A DNA stretch of 37,643 nucleotides from UBA8752 sp036159995 (GCA_036159995.1 JAYYEI010000038.1:1-37643), one strand, 5' to 3'; shown: positions 8,099 through 17,798, numbered from the stretch's first letter. The notes: generated by a model from the letters alone, not told the origin. A program made the numbers and translations.

Positions 8099-10072
8099 AT
8101 GACGATCCGGTATCCCCTCGCCCTGCTTCTGCTTGCCCCGTTCTTCCCAGCCCTCGGCCAAGACACCCTCTCGATTCCCGAGGCGGTGATCCAGACGACC
8201 TTCAGTGAAACGGCGGCCGCCTCCCCCCGCAACCTGGTGACCCTTAGTCCTGAGGTCATCGCCGGAGCGGCCCAACCTTCCCTCGATGGACTGCTGGAGT
8301 CCGTGCCCGGCATCGACGCGCGCCAGCGAGGCCCTTGGGGTGCCCAGACCGACCTCAGCATCCGGGGCGGTTCCTTCGAACAGGTCGCGTTGTGGGTGGA
8401 CGGCATCCGATGGAGCGCCCCCCATACCGGACACCACCTGCTCAACCTGCCCATCGATCCCGAGGACATCCAGCGCGTGCAGGTCGTCCGCGGCGGCAGC
8501 GGCGCCCTCGGCAGCGGCGGCGTGACCGGCGGCATCGTCCTGTACACCGGCCCCGGCAATGCGGATGAGACGGCTGTCTCCGTCGAAGCTGGTTCCTATG
8601 GTTGGAACCGCGTCCGTGCGCGCCACGATTGGGGCGAGGACCAGACCCGCCACCGCATCAGCATCAGCCGAGCAGCCACAGACGGGTTCCGCGACAACAC
8701 CGACTTGACCCTGACCCGCCTGCGCTATGCCGGACGAACCATCACCGACCGGGGCACCTTCAACCTGCACGCCGGCACCATGTCGGCCGCGTTCGGCGCC
8801 CAGGACTTCTACACGGCCAACTTCCCCCAGCAGTTCGAAGAGGTCGGGCTTTGGCAGGCCCAACTCACCTGGGATCACGAAATCGGCAACTGGGCAGTCA
8901 ACGCCGGCCTTCACCACCGAAGCCACAGCGACCGCTTTGAGCTGTTCCGCGAGGGAGAGGGCTACTATGTCGAGGACGCCAATGGTGTGCTGACCTCGGA
9001 CAACGGTCCCGTTCCCACATGGTACCAAGGCGCCAATCAGCACCGCTCTGCCGTATCCGGGGCCCGGGCCGGAGCGCGCCGGGTCAGCGATTGGGGGGAA
9101 ACCCTCCTGTCCGCCGACTTCCGTCGGGAAGGCGTGGTCAGCAACCGACTCGGCCTGGCCGAATTCGGCCGCGGCGACAGCAGCGTCTATGCGTTGGGAG
9201 ACCGCCGCATGAACCTCGACGTCGGCATCGGGCAACGGGCCGAATTCGGCCGCCTCACCGCCCGGGCCCTCGCCGCGTGGAACGTCAACTCCGCGGCGAA
9301 CGGCCCCCGCTTCATCCCCGAGGCCTCCCTGTCTTTGCGCATCGAAGAGACCGGCCGCGCCGTGGCCTTCGCCTCCGCCCGGCGCTCCGTTCGCATGCCG
9401 TCCTACACTGACCTGTACTACACGGTGGGCGGCGCACAGGGCAGCCAGGACCTCCTGCCAGAGGAAGCCGAACACCTTGAATTCGGCTACCGCCTGACCG
9501 GCGACCTAGGCGACGGACACCGGCTGGTCCTCTCCCAGCACGTCTTCCGCCGCTGGGGACGCAACCTCATCGACTGGGTCCGCTTCAATGGGTCCAGCAT
9601 CACCGAGGCCACCAATCTTCGGGAGGTCAACTTCTCCGGTCAGGAATTCTCGCTGTCGGCCCAAGCCACGGAAGACACGCCGGCTCTCCGCTACTTCACG
9701 GTCAGCCTCGCCTTCATGGAGGCGGACGAGACCAGCACCGGGTTCGAGAGCAACTACGTCCTTGACATCCTCAACACGAAGGCCGATGTCATCCTCGGCT
9801 TCCGACCGCTGGACCACTGGATGGTCGACGTACGCTGGAGCGCACAGGACCGCAACGGCGGCTATTACGACCCGGTGGCCGGAGCAGAAATCGAATTTGA
9901 GCCCGTCCAACTCCTCGGCGCCACCGTCCGTTGGTCCCCGGAATCCCTGCCCGTCGCCGCCCACATCCGGGTCGACAATGCGCTCGACGTGGACTATGTG
10001 GACATTGGCAACGTCGACCAGCCCGGACGCTGGATCCGCGCCGGCCTCACCTGGACCTCCGGAAAGAAATAA
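8099..10072 (+). CDS. TonB-dependent outer membrane receptor, BtuB-like
   Basis: A 657-residue outer-membrane beta-barrel transporter. I place the start at ATG 8099, which gives a clean signal peptide (MTIRYPLALLLLAPFFPALG, cut before QD); an in-frame TTG at 8078 would add seven residues. The plug domain is recognisable by LDGLLESVPGIDARQRGP, LSIRGGSFEQVALWVDGI and VQVVRGGSGALGSGGVTGG. The rest is a barrel of about 22 strands with alternating aromatic residues. No carboxypeptidase-like N-terminal domain is present, unlike the receptor at 35132-37510. Similarity in layout is to cobalamin or siderophore receptors, but no riboswitch or cobalamin gene lies nearby, so the substrate is unknown. The stop is three bases from the end of convergent mfd. 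Confidence 0.9.
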   Translation: MTIRYPLALLLLAPFFPALGQDTLSIPEAVIQTTFSETAAASPRNLVTLSPEVIAGAAQPSLDGLLESVPGIDARQRGPWGAQTDLSIRGGSFEQVALWVDGIRWSAPHTGHHLLNLPIDPEDIQRVQVVRGGSGALGSGGVTGGIVLYTGPGNADETAVSVEAGSYGWNRVRARHDWGEDQTRHRISISRAATDGFRDNTDLTLTRLRYAGRTITDRGTFNLHAGTMSAAFGAQDFYTANFPQQFEEVGLWQAQLTWDHEIGNWAVNAGLHHRSHSDRFELFREGEGYYVEDANGVLTSDNGPVPTWYQGANQHRSAVSGARAGARRVSDWGETLLSADFRREGVVSNRLGLAEFGRGDSSVYALGDRRMNLDVGIGQRAEFGRLTARALAAWNVNSAANGPRFIPEASLSLRIEETGRAVAFASARRSVRMPSYTDLYYTVGGAQGSQDLLPEEAEHLEFGYRLTGDLGDGHRLVLSQHVFRRWGRNLIDWVRFNGSSITEATNLREVNFSGQEFSLSAQATEDTPALRYFTVSLAFMEADETSTGFESNYVLDILNTKADVILGFRPLDHWMVDVRWSAQDRNGGYYDPVAGAEIEFEPVQLLGATVRWSPESLPVAAHIRVDNALDVDYVDIGNVDQPGRWIRAGLTWTSGKK

Positions 10073-10075
10073 GGA

Positions 10076-13000
10076 TCAGTCCTCCTCGACGACGAATTCC
10101 CCGGGTCCCTGCGGCCCAGGGGCCTTTGGCTTGGCCGGAGCCGGCGCACCACTCAGGCGGCGGAGGATGGACATCGCACCCTCGAGGTCCTCGACCGGCT
10201 CCACCCGAAGGCGCAGCGCGTTGTTGCGCTGATACATCTGCACCCCCTTCGGATTGCGTTGCATGAAGTCGAGCACGCGCTGGAAGCGGACGCCACGGTA
10301 GTAGTCGCTGCCCTCCTCGTCGTGAAAGACCCCGATGAGCTTGCCGCCTTTGAGCACCAGCTTGCCGAAGCCCACCATCTGAGCCATCCACCGGAGGCGG
10401 ATCGTCTCGAGCAGGTCCGCTGCCTCTTGCGGCAGGGGGCCGAAGCGGTCGACCAGCCGCGCCTCATAGGCCTGCAGACCCTCCTCCTCCTCCATCTCGT
10501 CGAGCTCGCGGTACAAGGCAATGCGCTCGGCAATGTCCGAGATGTAGTGGTCCGGCAACAGGAGGGCCAAGTCTGTCTCGAGCACGGTCTCCTCGACGTA
10601 GTGCTCGCGGGAGTCGGCCTCCTGCTTGGCGAGTTCGGCGAACTCCTCGTCCTTCAGCTCGTTGACCGCTTCCTTGAGGATCTTCTGGTACATCTCGAAG
10701 CCGATGTCCGAGATGAATCCACTCTGCTCTCCTCCGAGGAGATTGCCCGCTCCCCGGATGTCGAGGTCGCGCATGGCGATGTTCATGCCACTGCCGAGCT
10801 CGCTGAACTGCTCCATGGCCTGCAGGCGCTTCCGCGACTCGGTCGGCAGGGCGTGGAGCGGTGGCGCCAACAGGTAGCAGAAGGCCCGCTTGTTGGACCG
10901 GCCCACGCGGCCACGGAGTTGGTGGAGATCGCTGAGGCCGAAGGTGTGCGCCTCGTTGATGAAGATGGTGTTGGCGTTGGAGATGTCGATGCCGCTCTCG
11001 ATGATGGTGGTGGCCACCAGCACATCGTAGGCACCCTCGATGAAGTCGGTCATCACCCGCTCGAGCTGCTCCCCGTCCATCTGGCCGTGACCGATGCCGA
11101 CTCGGGCGTCGGGCACGAGGCGGTTGATCATGCCGGCCACGTCGCGGATGTTGGCCACGCGGTTGTGCACGAAGTAGGCCTGGCCGCCGCGGGACAGCTC
11201 ATAGGCGATGCCATCCCGGATGAGCTCCTCGTTGAAAGAGCCGATCTCGGTCTCGACTGGGTACCGGTTGGGCGGCGGCGTGGAAATGATGCTCAGGTCG
11301 CGGGCCCCCATCAGGGAGAATTGCAGCGTCCGCGGGATGGGCGTCGCGGTCAAGGTCAACGTGTCCACGGTCGCCCGCAACGTCTTGAGCTTGTCCTTCA
11401 CCGCCACCCCGAACTTCTGCTCCTCGTCGATGATGAGCAGACCGAGGTCCTTCCATTTGACCCGCTTGCCCACGATGGCGTGCGTGCCGATGAGGATGTC
11501 AATTTCCCCGGCCTCGAGCGCCTTGACCGTCTCGGTCATCTTCTTGCCGGTCTTGAAGCGGTTGACGTAATCCACCTTGACCGGGAACTCCTTGAGCCTC
11601 CGTGAGAAGCTTCGGAAATGCTGCATCGAGAGGATGGTCGTCGGCACGAGCACCGCCACCTGCTTGCCGTCCGTGGCCGCCTTGAAGGCCGCCCGGATGG
11701 CGATCTCCGTCTTGCCGAATCCAACGTCTCCGCAGATCAGGCGGTCCATCGGCACCTCCTTCTCCATGTCTTCCTTGACCGCCTCCGTCGCCGTCAACTG
11801 GTCCGGCGTGTCCTGGTACATGAAGCTCGCCTCGAGCTCGGTCTGGAGGTAGGTGTCCGGCGTGTAGGCAAATCCCTGCGACGCCCGACGCTTGGCGTAG
11901 AGCTTGAGCAGGTCGTAGGCAATCTCCTTGACCCGCTTCTTGGTCTTGCTCTTGGTGGTCGCCCAGGTAGACGAGCCGAGCTTGTGGACCTTGGGCGCCA
12001 TGCCCTCCTTGCCGGTATACTTGGAAATGCGGTGGAGCGAATGGACGCTCACGTAGAGGATGTCGCCTCCGCGGTACTTGAGGCGGATGGCCTCCTGCTC
12101 CTTGCCACCGACGTCCACCTTTTGCAGGCCACTGAACTCGCCGATGCCGTGGTCGATGTGCACCACGAAGTCGCCCGGCTCGAGGCTCATGAGCTCCTTG
12201 ATGGTCAGGGCCTGCTTGTTCTTCTTGAAGCCGTCCTTGAGGCGGAAGCGGTGGTACCGCTCGAAAATCTGGTGGTCGGTGTAGACGGCCAGCTTGATCC
12301 CCTCGTCGACGAAGCCCTCGCTGAGTTCAGAGGGAATGGGCTGGTACTTCACCTCGTCGCCGCGGTCGGCGAAAATGTCGTGCAGGCGCTCGAGCTGGGT
12401 GCCCTGGCCCGCCACCACGAACGTAGCAAACCCGTCCTGATTCCGGTGCTTCAGATGCTCGGCCAGCAGGTCAAAATTCTTGTTGAACCCGGGCTGGTCC
12501 TTCTGGCCGAAGTCCACCGTGATGCGGTCCGTGAAGCTGGTGCTCCCGCTGAACTCCACCACGCGGTGGGCCTCGAGCCGGCGCTCGAACCGGAGGCCGG
12601 TCGAGTACAATTCTCCCGGGCGGAGCGCCTCGGTCAAGCCGGTCCGCTTCTCGTAAAACGCCTCAGCCTTCTCGACCTCCTTGTCCAATTGATCCACCAC
12701 CCCGCGCACATCCCACGCCCAGACGCAGCACTGCTCCCCGAGAAACTCGAGGAAGGGCTCACGGGCCTCCTTCACCAGCTGGTCCTGCACGTCGGGCACG
12801 ATGACCGCCCGGTCCATCTTGCCCACACTGAGCTGATCGGCCGGATCGAACTTCCGGATGCCGTCCACCTCATCCCCGAACAGCTCGATGCGATAGGGAT
12901 GGTCGAAGGCGTAACTGAAGATGTCGATGATGCCCCCGCGGATGGCGTATTCGCCCGGCTCGTAGACGTATTCGACCTTCTCGAACCCATAGTCGATGAG

Positions 13001-13483
13001 CAGCTCGTCGATGAAGTCTTGGGAAATGCGGTCGCCCCGTTGGATGGTGTAGGTGTTGCCCTTCAACTGCTTCCGTGTGGTGACCTGCTCGGCGACGGCT
13101 TCGGGGAAACTGACCACACACACCTTGCCGCGCAGGGCCTCGAGCTTGTTCATCACCTCGGCGCGCATGGCGACGTTGGCGTTGTCGGCGCCCTCCTCCT
13201 GATAGGGAACCCGGGCACTGCGGGGATAGAAGAGGACCTGGTGCCCATCCTCACCGAGGAGGGTCTCAAGGTCGTTCATGAAGTAGGCCGCGCGCTCCTT
13301 GTCCTCGAGGAGAAAAAGGTGGTCTCCGCCATTGCGCTTCACAGCCTGCGCCGCGAGGAAAGCCCGGGCCGATCCGACCAGGCCGCGCGCCTCCACCTTG
13401 GACTTCGGCGTGTCCAACGCCTCCACGACGCGGCCCGTCCGGGCGTCGTGGTCATAGAAGGCGAGGAGGTCCTGCAGGGTCAT
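10076..13483 (-). CDS. mfd: Transcription-repair coupling factor Mfd
   Basis: The 1135-residue ATPase removes RNA polymerase stalled at lesions and recruits UvrAB. Domains in order are a degenerate UvrB-like N-terminal region (about 20-330), a CarD/RNA-polymerase interaction domain (about 430-490, GDFVVHIDHGIGEFSGL), the RecG-like translocase with Walker A GDVGFGKTE (585-593), the DEEQ box (686-689), TATPIPRTL (712-720) and GRVGRS (858-863), then the C-terminal TRCF domain (about 980-1090). A longer frame reaches 14257, but its extra 258 residues run antisense through truB; the family N-terminus starts at MTLQDLLAFYDHDA, so ATG 13483 is used. It diverges from truB and converges on the BtuB-like receptor. 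Confidence 0.96.
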   Translation of the reverse strand: MTLQDLLAFYDHDARTGRVVEALDTPKSKVEARGLVGSARAFLAAQAVKRNGGDHLFLLEDKERAAYFMNDLETLLGEDGHQVLFYPRSARVPYQEEGADNANVAMRAEVMNKLEALRGKVCVVSFPEAVAEQVTTRKQLKGNTYTIQRGDRISQDFIDELLIDYGFEKVEYVYEPGEYAIRGGIIDIFSYAFDHPYRIELFGDEVDGIRKFDPADQLSVGKMDRAVIVPDVQDQLVKEAREPFLEFLGEQCCVWAWDVRGVVDQLDKEVEKAEAFYEKRTGLTEALRPGELYSTGLRFERRLEAHRVVEFSGSTSFTDRITVDFGQKDQPGFNKNFDLLAEHLKHRNQDGFATFVVAGQGTQLERLHDIFADRGDEVKYQPIPSELSEGFVDEGIKLAVYTDHQIFERYHRFRLKDGFKKNKQALTIKELMSLEPGDFVVHIDHGIGEFSGLQKVDVGGKEQEAIRLKYRGGDILYVSVHSLHRISKYTGKEGMAPKVHKLGSSTWATTKSKTKKRVKEIAYDLLKLYAKRRASQGFAYTPDTYLQTELEASFMYQDTPDQLTATEAVKEDMEKEVPMDRLICGDVGFGKTEIAIRAAFKAATDGKQVAVLVPTTILSMQHFRSFSRRLKEFPVKVDYVNRFKTGKKMTETVKALEAGEIDILIGTHAIVGKRVKWKDLGLLIIDEEQKFGVAVKDKLKTLRATVDTLTLTATPIPRTLQFSLMGARDLSIISTPPPNRYPVETEIGSFNEELIRDGIAYELSRGGQAYFVHNRVANIRDVAGMINRLVPDARVGIGHGQMDGEQLERVMTDFIEGAYDVLVATTIIESGIDISNANTIFINEAHTFGLSDLHQLRGRVGRSNKRAFCYLLAPPLHALPTESRKRLQAMEQFSELGSGMNIAMRDLDIRGAGNLLGGEQSGFISDIGFEMYQKILKEAVNELKDEEFAELAKQEADSREHYVEETVLETDLALLLPDHYISDIAERIALYRELDEMEEEEGLQAYEARLVDRFGPLPQEAADLLETIRLRWMAQMVGFGKLVLKGGKLIGVFHDEEGSDYYRGVRFQRVLDFMQRNPKGVQMYQRNNALRLRVEPVEDLEGAMSILRRLSGAPAPAKPKAPGPQGPGEFVVEED

Positions 13484-13491
13484 GGGGCGCG

Positions 13492-13499
13492 CGAAGATA
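13492..13499 (-). promoter_or_regulatory. Candidate -7 element for mfd
   Basis: Read on the minus strand this is TATCTTCG, seven of eight matches to TAnnTTTG, ending eight bases before the mfd ATG. No good -33 TTG is visible. The mfd and truB promoters share a 69-base divergent gap. Confidence 0.3.
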
Positions 13500-13552
13500 A
13501 CCGTCCCCACCCCCTCGGGTTCGACTTCGGGCTCCTTGCCGACCTTCGCCGC

Positions 13553-14296
13553 ATGGACACGTGGCCGGTGCACACCTTCACGACCTGGGAGGACTTCCAG
13601 AAGGGGCAGGTCCTGCTCATCGACAAGCCCCGCGAATGGACCTCGTTCGACGTGGTCAACAAGGTGCGCTACGCCATCCGCAAGGGAGGCGGGTTCCGCA
13701 AGATCAAGGTGGGCCATGCCGGCACCCTCGACCCCCTCGCCACCGGGGTGCTCGTGGTCTGCACCGGCAGGATGACCAAGCGCATCAATGAGCTCACCGC
13801 CGAGGACAAGGCCTATGACGGCCACATCACCTTCGGCTCCACCACCGACAGCCATGACCTCGAAACGGAGCCCCAGCCTTCGGGCGATGCCTCCGGATTG
13901 ACCCGGACAGACCTCGACGAGGCCGTCTCCACCCTGACCGGCGACATCCAACAGATTCCGCCCCGGTTCAGCGCCAAAAAGGTCAACGGTCAGAAGGCCT
14001 ACATCGCCGCCCGGAAGGGCAAGGACATCCAGATGCGCGTCGCGCAGGTGACCGTGAAACGCTTCGACATCACCGACTGGACGAGCCCCGTCATGGGCTT
14101 CGACATCCTCTGCTCGAAAGGGACTTACATCCGGGCATTGGCCCGGGATGCCGGCAAGGCGACCGGCGTCGGCGCCCACCTCTCCGCCCTGCGACGCACG
14201 GCCAGCGGGGATTTCCGGCTGGAGGACTGCCTTTCCCTCGACGTCTTCCTGTCCCAATTGGAGGCCCTTCCTGCCCCCGCTCCGAAGACCGATTGA
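13553..14296 (+). CDS. truB: tRNA pseudouridine(55) synthase TruB
   Basis: The enzyme makes pseudouridine 55 in the T-loop of tRNAs. The 247-residue protein carries LLIDKPREWTSFDVV (21-35), the catalytic signature KVGHAGTLDPLATGVL with nucleophile Asp60, DKAYDGHITFG, the QIPPRFSAKKVNGQKAY segment, and CSKGTYIRALARD. A frame open from 11618 would give an 892-residue product, but that extension is antisense to mfd; the family N-terminus fits ATG 13553. The short Bacteroidota form lacks a PUA domain. It diverges from mfd, and queA follows after 85 bases. Confidence 0.95.
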   Translation: MDTWPVHTFTTWEDFQKGQVLLIDKPREWTSFDVVNKVRYAIRKGGGFRKIKVGHAGTLDPLATGVLVVCTGRMTKRINELTAEDKAYDGHITFGSTTDSHDLETEPQPSGDASGLTRTDLDEAVSTLTGDIQQIPPRFSAKKVNGQKAYIAARKGKDIQMRVAQVTVKRFDITDWTSPVMGFDILCSKGTYIRALARDAGKATGVGAHLSALRRTASGDFRLEDCLSLDVFLSQLEALPAPAPKTD

Positions 14297-14326
14297 CCCC
14301 GGCCAAAACCCCGAATCCGCAGGGGC

Positions 14327-14357
14327 TTGAACCCCGTCGGGGCTTTGCCTAACTTCG
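14327..14357 (+). promoter_or_regulatory. Candidate promoter of queA
   Basis: TTG (14327-14329) and TAACTTCG (14350-14357) are separated by 20 bases, close to the Bacteroidota TTTG / TAnnTTTG layout. The region also holds a short GC hairpin (CCCCGTCGGGG, 14332-14342) that could act as a weak truB terminator. Confidence 0.35.
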
Positions 14358-14381
14358 CCCGCCCCTGAAGCCCCCCCAGAG

Positions 14382-15446
14382 ATGAGCGTAGAGCGGATGA
14401 AACTCAGTCAGTTCAAGTTCGAAGTCCCCCAGGACCTCGTGGCCCAATACCCGCTCGACAACCGGGACGAGAGCCGCATGATGGTGGTCCACAAGGACAC
14501 GGGTGAGATCGAGCACAAGCACTTCCGGGACATCATCGATTACTTTGATGAAGGCGACGTGATGGTGATGAACAACACCCGCGTCTTCCCCGCCCGCATG
14601 TATGGCAACAAGGAGAAGACCGGAGCCGTCATCGAGGTGTTCCTCCTCCGCGAACTCAACCGCGAGTCCCTTCTCTGGGACGTCCTCGTCGACCCTGCCC
14701 GGAAAATCCGAATCGGCAACAAGCTTTACTTCGGAGAGAATGAAGATTTGGTCGCCGAAGTCATTGACAACACCACAAGCCGCGGCCGCACGCTGCGCTT
14801 CCTGTTTGACGGCACCCACGACGAATTCCGAGAGAAAATCTTCTCCCTCGGTGAGACGCCGCTCCCGAAATACATCGACCGCGAGGTCGAGCCGGAGGAC
14901 GCCGAACGGTTCCAGACCATCTACGCCAAGCACGAAGGCGCCGTGGCCGTGCCCACCGCCGGATTGCACATGAGCAAGCAGCTCATGAAGCGCTTCGAGA
15001 TCAAGGGCATCGACACGGCCTACCTCACCCTGCACATCGGCTTGGGCACCTTCCGCGAAGTCGAGGTCGAGGACCTGACCAAGCACAAGGTGGACAGCGA
15101 GCAACTCATCATCCCGGAAGACTGCGTCGAGACCGTCAACCGCAGCATCAACCGCGGTGGCAAGGTGGTGGCCATCGGCACGTCCGTGGTCCGCGCCATG
15201 GAGAGCACGCACAGCACGATGCGCCAGCTGAAGACTTACGACGGCTGGACCTCCCGCTTCATCTTCCCCCCGTACAAGTTCAAGTTGGCGGATGCTCTGG
15301 TGACCAACTTCCACACCCCGCAGTCCACCCTCCTGATGCTGACCTCTGCCTTCGGGGGATACGACCTCATCATGGAGGCCTACCAGACCGCCATCAAGGA
15401 GAAATACCGCATGCACGCCTACGGCGACGCCCTGCTGGTCATCTGA
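14382..15446 (+). CDS. queA: S-adenosylmethionine:tRNA ribosyltransferase-isomerase QueA
   Basis: QueA moves the ribosyl part of SAM onto 7-aminomethyl-7-deazaguanine in tRNA, giving epoxyqueuosine. The 354-residue protein is full length. It shows the family start KLSQFKFEVPQDLVAQYPL, the block DVMVMNNTRVFPARMYG, KYIDREVEPEDAERFQTIYA, AVPTAGLHMS, LTLHIGLGTFREVEVEDL, VAIGTSVVRAMES and the C-terminal LVTNFHTPQSTLLMLTSAFGG. No other queuosine gene is visible here. A strong bidirectional terminator follows its stop. Confidence 0.97.
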   Translation: MSVERMKLSQFKFEVPQDLVAQYPLDNRDESRMMVVHKDTGEIEHKHFRDIIDYFDEGDVMVMNNTRVFPARMYGNKEKTGAVIEVFLLRELNRESLLWDVLVDPARKIRIGNKLYFGENEDLVAEVIDNTTSRGRTLRFLFDGTHDEFREKIFSLGETPLPKYIDREVEPEDAERFQTIYAKHEGAVAVPTAGLHMSKQLMKRFEIKGIDTAYLTLHIGLGTFREVEVEDLTKHKVDSEQLIIPEDCVETVNRSINRGGKVVAIGTSVVRAMESTHSTMRQLKTYDGWTSRFIFPPYKFKLADALVTNFHTPQSTLLMLTSAFGGYDLIMEAYQTAIKEKYRMHAYGDALLVI

Positions 15447-15469
15447 TGCCGGTCCGAGACGGACCCACG

Positions 15470-15501
15470 AAAAAAGCCGCCCCGATTGGAGCGGCTTTTT
15501 C
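15470..15501. terminator. Bidirectional rho-independent terminator
   Basis: AAAAAGCCGC (15471-15480) and GCGGCTTTTT (15491-15500) form a perfect 10-bp stem with a 10-base loop. The A and T runs flank the GC core on either strand, so it can end both queA (plus) and the convergent thioredoxin-like gene (minus). Confidence 0.9.
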
Positions 15502-15536
15502 GTTTGCGGGCGGTCTAAACCACCACGGAATGCAGG

Positions 15537-16172
15537 TCAGCTCATGCGCTTGATCGAGCATCCAATCGCCTTGGTGATGGCGGGCTTGACCTTCTTACCA
15601 GCCACCATCTTGGTGATGGCGTCCTCGAGGTAGCGCTCCTTCACATCGGCAGCGGAGTTGACGCTGTCGTCAATGGAACCGCGATAGACAAGGCGGAAGT
15701 CCCCGTCGAAGAGGTAGATGTGCGGGGTGGTGCGGGCGCCAAATCCGTCAGCCAGCTTGTGACCGGCGTCCACGACGTAGGGGGCGATGTAGCCGGCCTC
15801 TCGGGCGTGCTGCTTCATCTCCTCCAAGCTGTCGTCGCCCTTGCGCTTCGCCTCGTTGGAGTTCACGAGCACGGAGCCGATGCCGTTCTCACGGGCGAAG
15901 GCGATCACCTCGTTGTAGCGGCCTTCCCAACCCTCGCTCCTGCCTTCACGGCCGACCACGAACGGACAGGTGTTGCACGTGAAGATGACGAGGGTGCCAT
16001 TTTCACCGGCGAGGTCAACGAGGCTCCAATCCTGGCCATCGATGTTGGTCATCTTGAATTCCGTCAGGGGCGCCTTGTCTCCGATGGCCAGCTCGTCCTG
16101 AGCGGACAGCGGAGCGGACAGGGCGAACATCAGGCCGCCGAAGAGGGCGGCGAAGGTGAGCTTGCGAAGCAT
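15537..16172 (-). CDS. Exported thioredoxin-like (AhpC/TSA-type redoxin) protein
   Basis: A 211-residue protein with a signal peptide (about 1-24, ending SAQ) and a thioredoxin fold. It opens with the redoxin-type AIGDKAPLTEFKMTNIDG, has a strand leading into FTCNTCPFV with a CxxC pair (C66, C69), and a cis-proline loop ARTTPHIYLFD (Pro150). The family is related to peroxiredoxins and to thiol-disulfide reductases acting in the cell envelope; the CxxC pair favours a disulfide reductase or oxidase role, which is an inference. It converges on queA across the shared terminator, and its neighbour upstream on the same strand is the carboxylase beta subunit, 68 bases away. Confidence 0.85.
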   Translation of the reverse strand: MLRKLTFAALFGGLMFALSAPLSAQDELAIGDKAPLTEFKMTNIDGQDWSLVDLAGENGTLVIFTCNTCPFVVGREGRSEGWEGRYNEVIAFARENGIGSVLVNSNEAKRKGDDSLEEMKQHAREAGYIAPYVVDAGHKLADGFGARTTPHIYLFDGDFRLVYRGSIDDSVNSAADVKERYLEDAITKMVAGKKVKPAITKAIGCSIKRMS

Positions 16173-16240
16173 GTTGTTGTGTGTTGTGGTGTCAAGTTAA
16201 CCCGGAGCAGGGGCCGGGTGTTCCCAAAAAATTGTCGGCG

Positions 16241-17794
16241 TCAGAGGGGCAGGTTGCCGTGTTTCCGGCGCGGACGACGGACGGCCTTGTTCTCAAGCAT
16301 CGTGAATCCCTTGATGAGGCGGGTCCGGGTGTTGGAGGGGACAATGACCTCGTCGACATACCCCCGGGCCGCCGCGCGGTACGGGTGGGCAAAGAGCTCG
16401 GCGTACTCTGCCTCCTTCTCGGCCAGCTTGGCCGCCGGGTCGTCCGCCGCGGCAATCTCCCTGCGAAAGATGATCTCCGCCGCGCCCTTGGCCCCCATCA
16501 CGGCGATCTCGGCCGTCGGCCAGGCGAAATTCAGGTCGGCTCCGATGTGCTTGGAGTTCATCACATCGTAAGCCCCGCCGTAAGCCTTCCGGGTGATGAC
16601 CGTGATGCGCGGCACCGTGGCCTCACTGAACGCGTAGAGCAACTTGGCGCCATTGGTGATGATGCCGTTCCACTCCTGGTCCGTGCCGGGCAGGAAACCG
16701 GGCACGTCTTCCAGGACGAGAAGCGGGACATTGAAGGCGTCACAGGTCCTCACGAATCGGGCGGCTTTGGTCGAGGCGCCGATGTCGAGCACCCCGGCCA
16801 GCACGGCCGGCTGGTTGGCCACCACCCCGATGGACCGGCCGCCCAGGCGGGCGAAACCGACCACGATGTTGGCCGCGAAGTCCGGCTGGATCTCCAGGAA
16901 CTCACCACCGTCGACGAGCTCCCTGACCACGTCGCGCATGTCGTAGGGCTGCTGCGCGTTGTCCGGAATGATGCCGTCGAGCTTGGGCCGCGTCTCGTCG
17001 CCGCTGGCATAGGGCTTGGACGCCGGCGTCTCCTCACAATTCTGCGGCAGGTAATCCAGCAGCTCCTTGATCCGGTCGATGGCCGCCACCTCATGGGGCG
17101 CAGTCAGGTGCGCGACCCCGCTCTTCGAAGCGTGCGTCTTGGCACCGCCGAGCTCCTCGGCGGTCACCTCCTCGTGCGTCACGGTCTTCACCACGTTGGG
17201 CCCGGTCACAAACATGTAGCTCGTGCCCTCCGTCATCAGGATGAAGTCGGTCAGGGCCGGGCTGTAGACCGCGCCGCCGGCACAGGGACCGAGGATGGCA
17301 CTGATCTGCGGCACCACGCCACTGGCCTGCACGTTGCGGTGGAAGATGTCCGCATAGCCCCCGAGGGAGACGACCCCCTCCTGGATGCGGGCACCGCCAC
17401 TGTCATTGAGGCCGATGACCGGAGCACCATTGTCCAGGGCCAGGTCCATGATGCGGCAAATTTTCTCCGCGTGGGCCTCCGCCAAGGAGCCTCCCAAAAC
17501 CGTGAAATCCTGACTGAAGACATACACCAGCCGACCGTTCACCGTGCCGTATCCGGTCACGACGCCATCGCCCAGAAAATGCTTCTGATCCAAGCCGAAC
17601 AGGTTGGACCGGTGCGTCACGAGCATGCCCATCTCCTCAAAGCTGCCGGGGTCGAGCAGGAGGTCAATCCGCTCACGGGCGGTCAGCTTCCCCTTGGCGT
17701 GCTGGGCCTCCATGCGCGCTTCGCCTCCACCCTGCCGGGCCTGATCCTTCATCGCCTCGAGGCGCTCGAGCGGGTTCTGGTGTGCGTCTGCCAT
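16241..17794 (-). CDS. pccB: Acyl-CoA (propionyl-CoA type) carboxylase beta subunit
   Basis: This 517-residue carboxyltransferase moves the carboxyl group from biotin to an acyl-CoA, typically propionyl-CoA giving methylmalonyl-CoA. It starts with the usual helix and GKLTARERIDLLLDPGSFEE, has the N-half oxyanion site DSGGARIQEGV (GGAR 133-136) and GPCAGGAVYSPALTDF (169-184), the segment TSYMFVTGPNVVKTVT, and the C-half LVLEDVPGFLPGTDQEWNGII and KAYGGAYDVMNSKHIGAD. No biotin carboxylase or biotin carrier gene is nearby, so its partner is encoded elsewhere. Acetyl-CoA or another acyl-CoA cannot be ruled out. The ATG at 17794 is preceded after four bases by TAGTTTCG. Confidence 0.92.
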   Translation of the reverse strand: MADAHQNPLERLEAMKDQARQGGGEARMEAQHAKGKLTARERIDLLLDPGSFEEMGMLVTHRSNLFGLDQKHFLGDGVVTGYGTVNGRLVYVFSQDFTVLGGSLAEAHAEKICRIMDLALDNGAPVIGLNDSGGARIQEGVVSLGGYADIFHRNVQASGVVPQISAILGPCAGGAVYSPALTDFILMTEGTSYMFVTGPNVVKTVTHEEVTAEELGGAKTHASKSGVAHLTAPHEVAAIDRIKELLDYLPQNCEETPASKPYASGDETRPKLDGIIPDNAQQPYDMRDVVRELVDGGEFLEIQPDFAANIVVGFARLGGRSIGVVANQPAVLAGVLDIGASTKAARFVRTCDAFNVPLLVLEDVPGFLPGTDQEWNGIITNGAKLLYAFSEATVPRITVITRKAYGGAYDVMNSKHIGADLNFAWPTAEIAVMGAKGAAEIIFRREIAAADDPAAKLAEKEAEYAELFAHPYRAAARGYVDEVIVPSNTRTRLIKGFTMLENKAVRRPRRKHGNLPL

Positions 17795-17798
17795 GTCC

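Noticed and set aside
11618..13552. Long frame upstream of truB, antisense to mfd
   Set aside because: Only the part from 13553 matches TruB; the rest is the complement of conserved mfd codons in GC-rich DNA.
13484..14257. 258-residue N-terminal extension of Mfd
   Set aside because: It runs antisense through truB and has no similarity to Mfd, whose N-terminus fits ATG 13483.
16201..16216. CCCGG/CCGGG hairpin between the carboxylase and thioredoxin-like genes
   Set aside because: Only a 5-bp stem and no T run after it on either strand, so not called a terminator.
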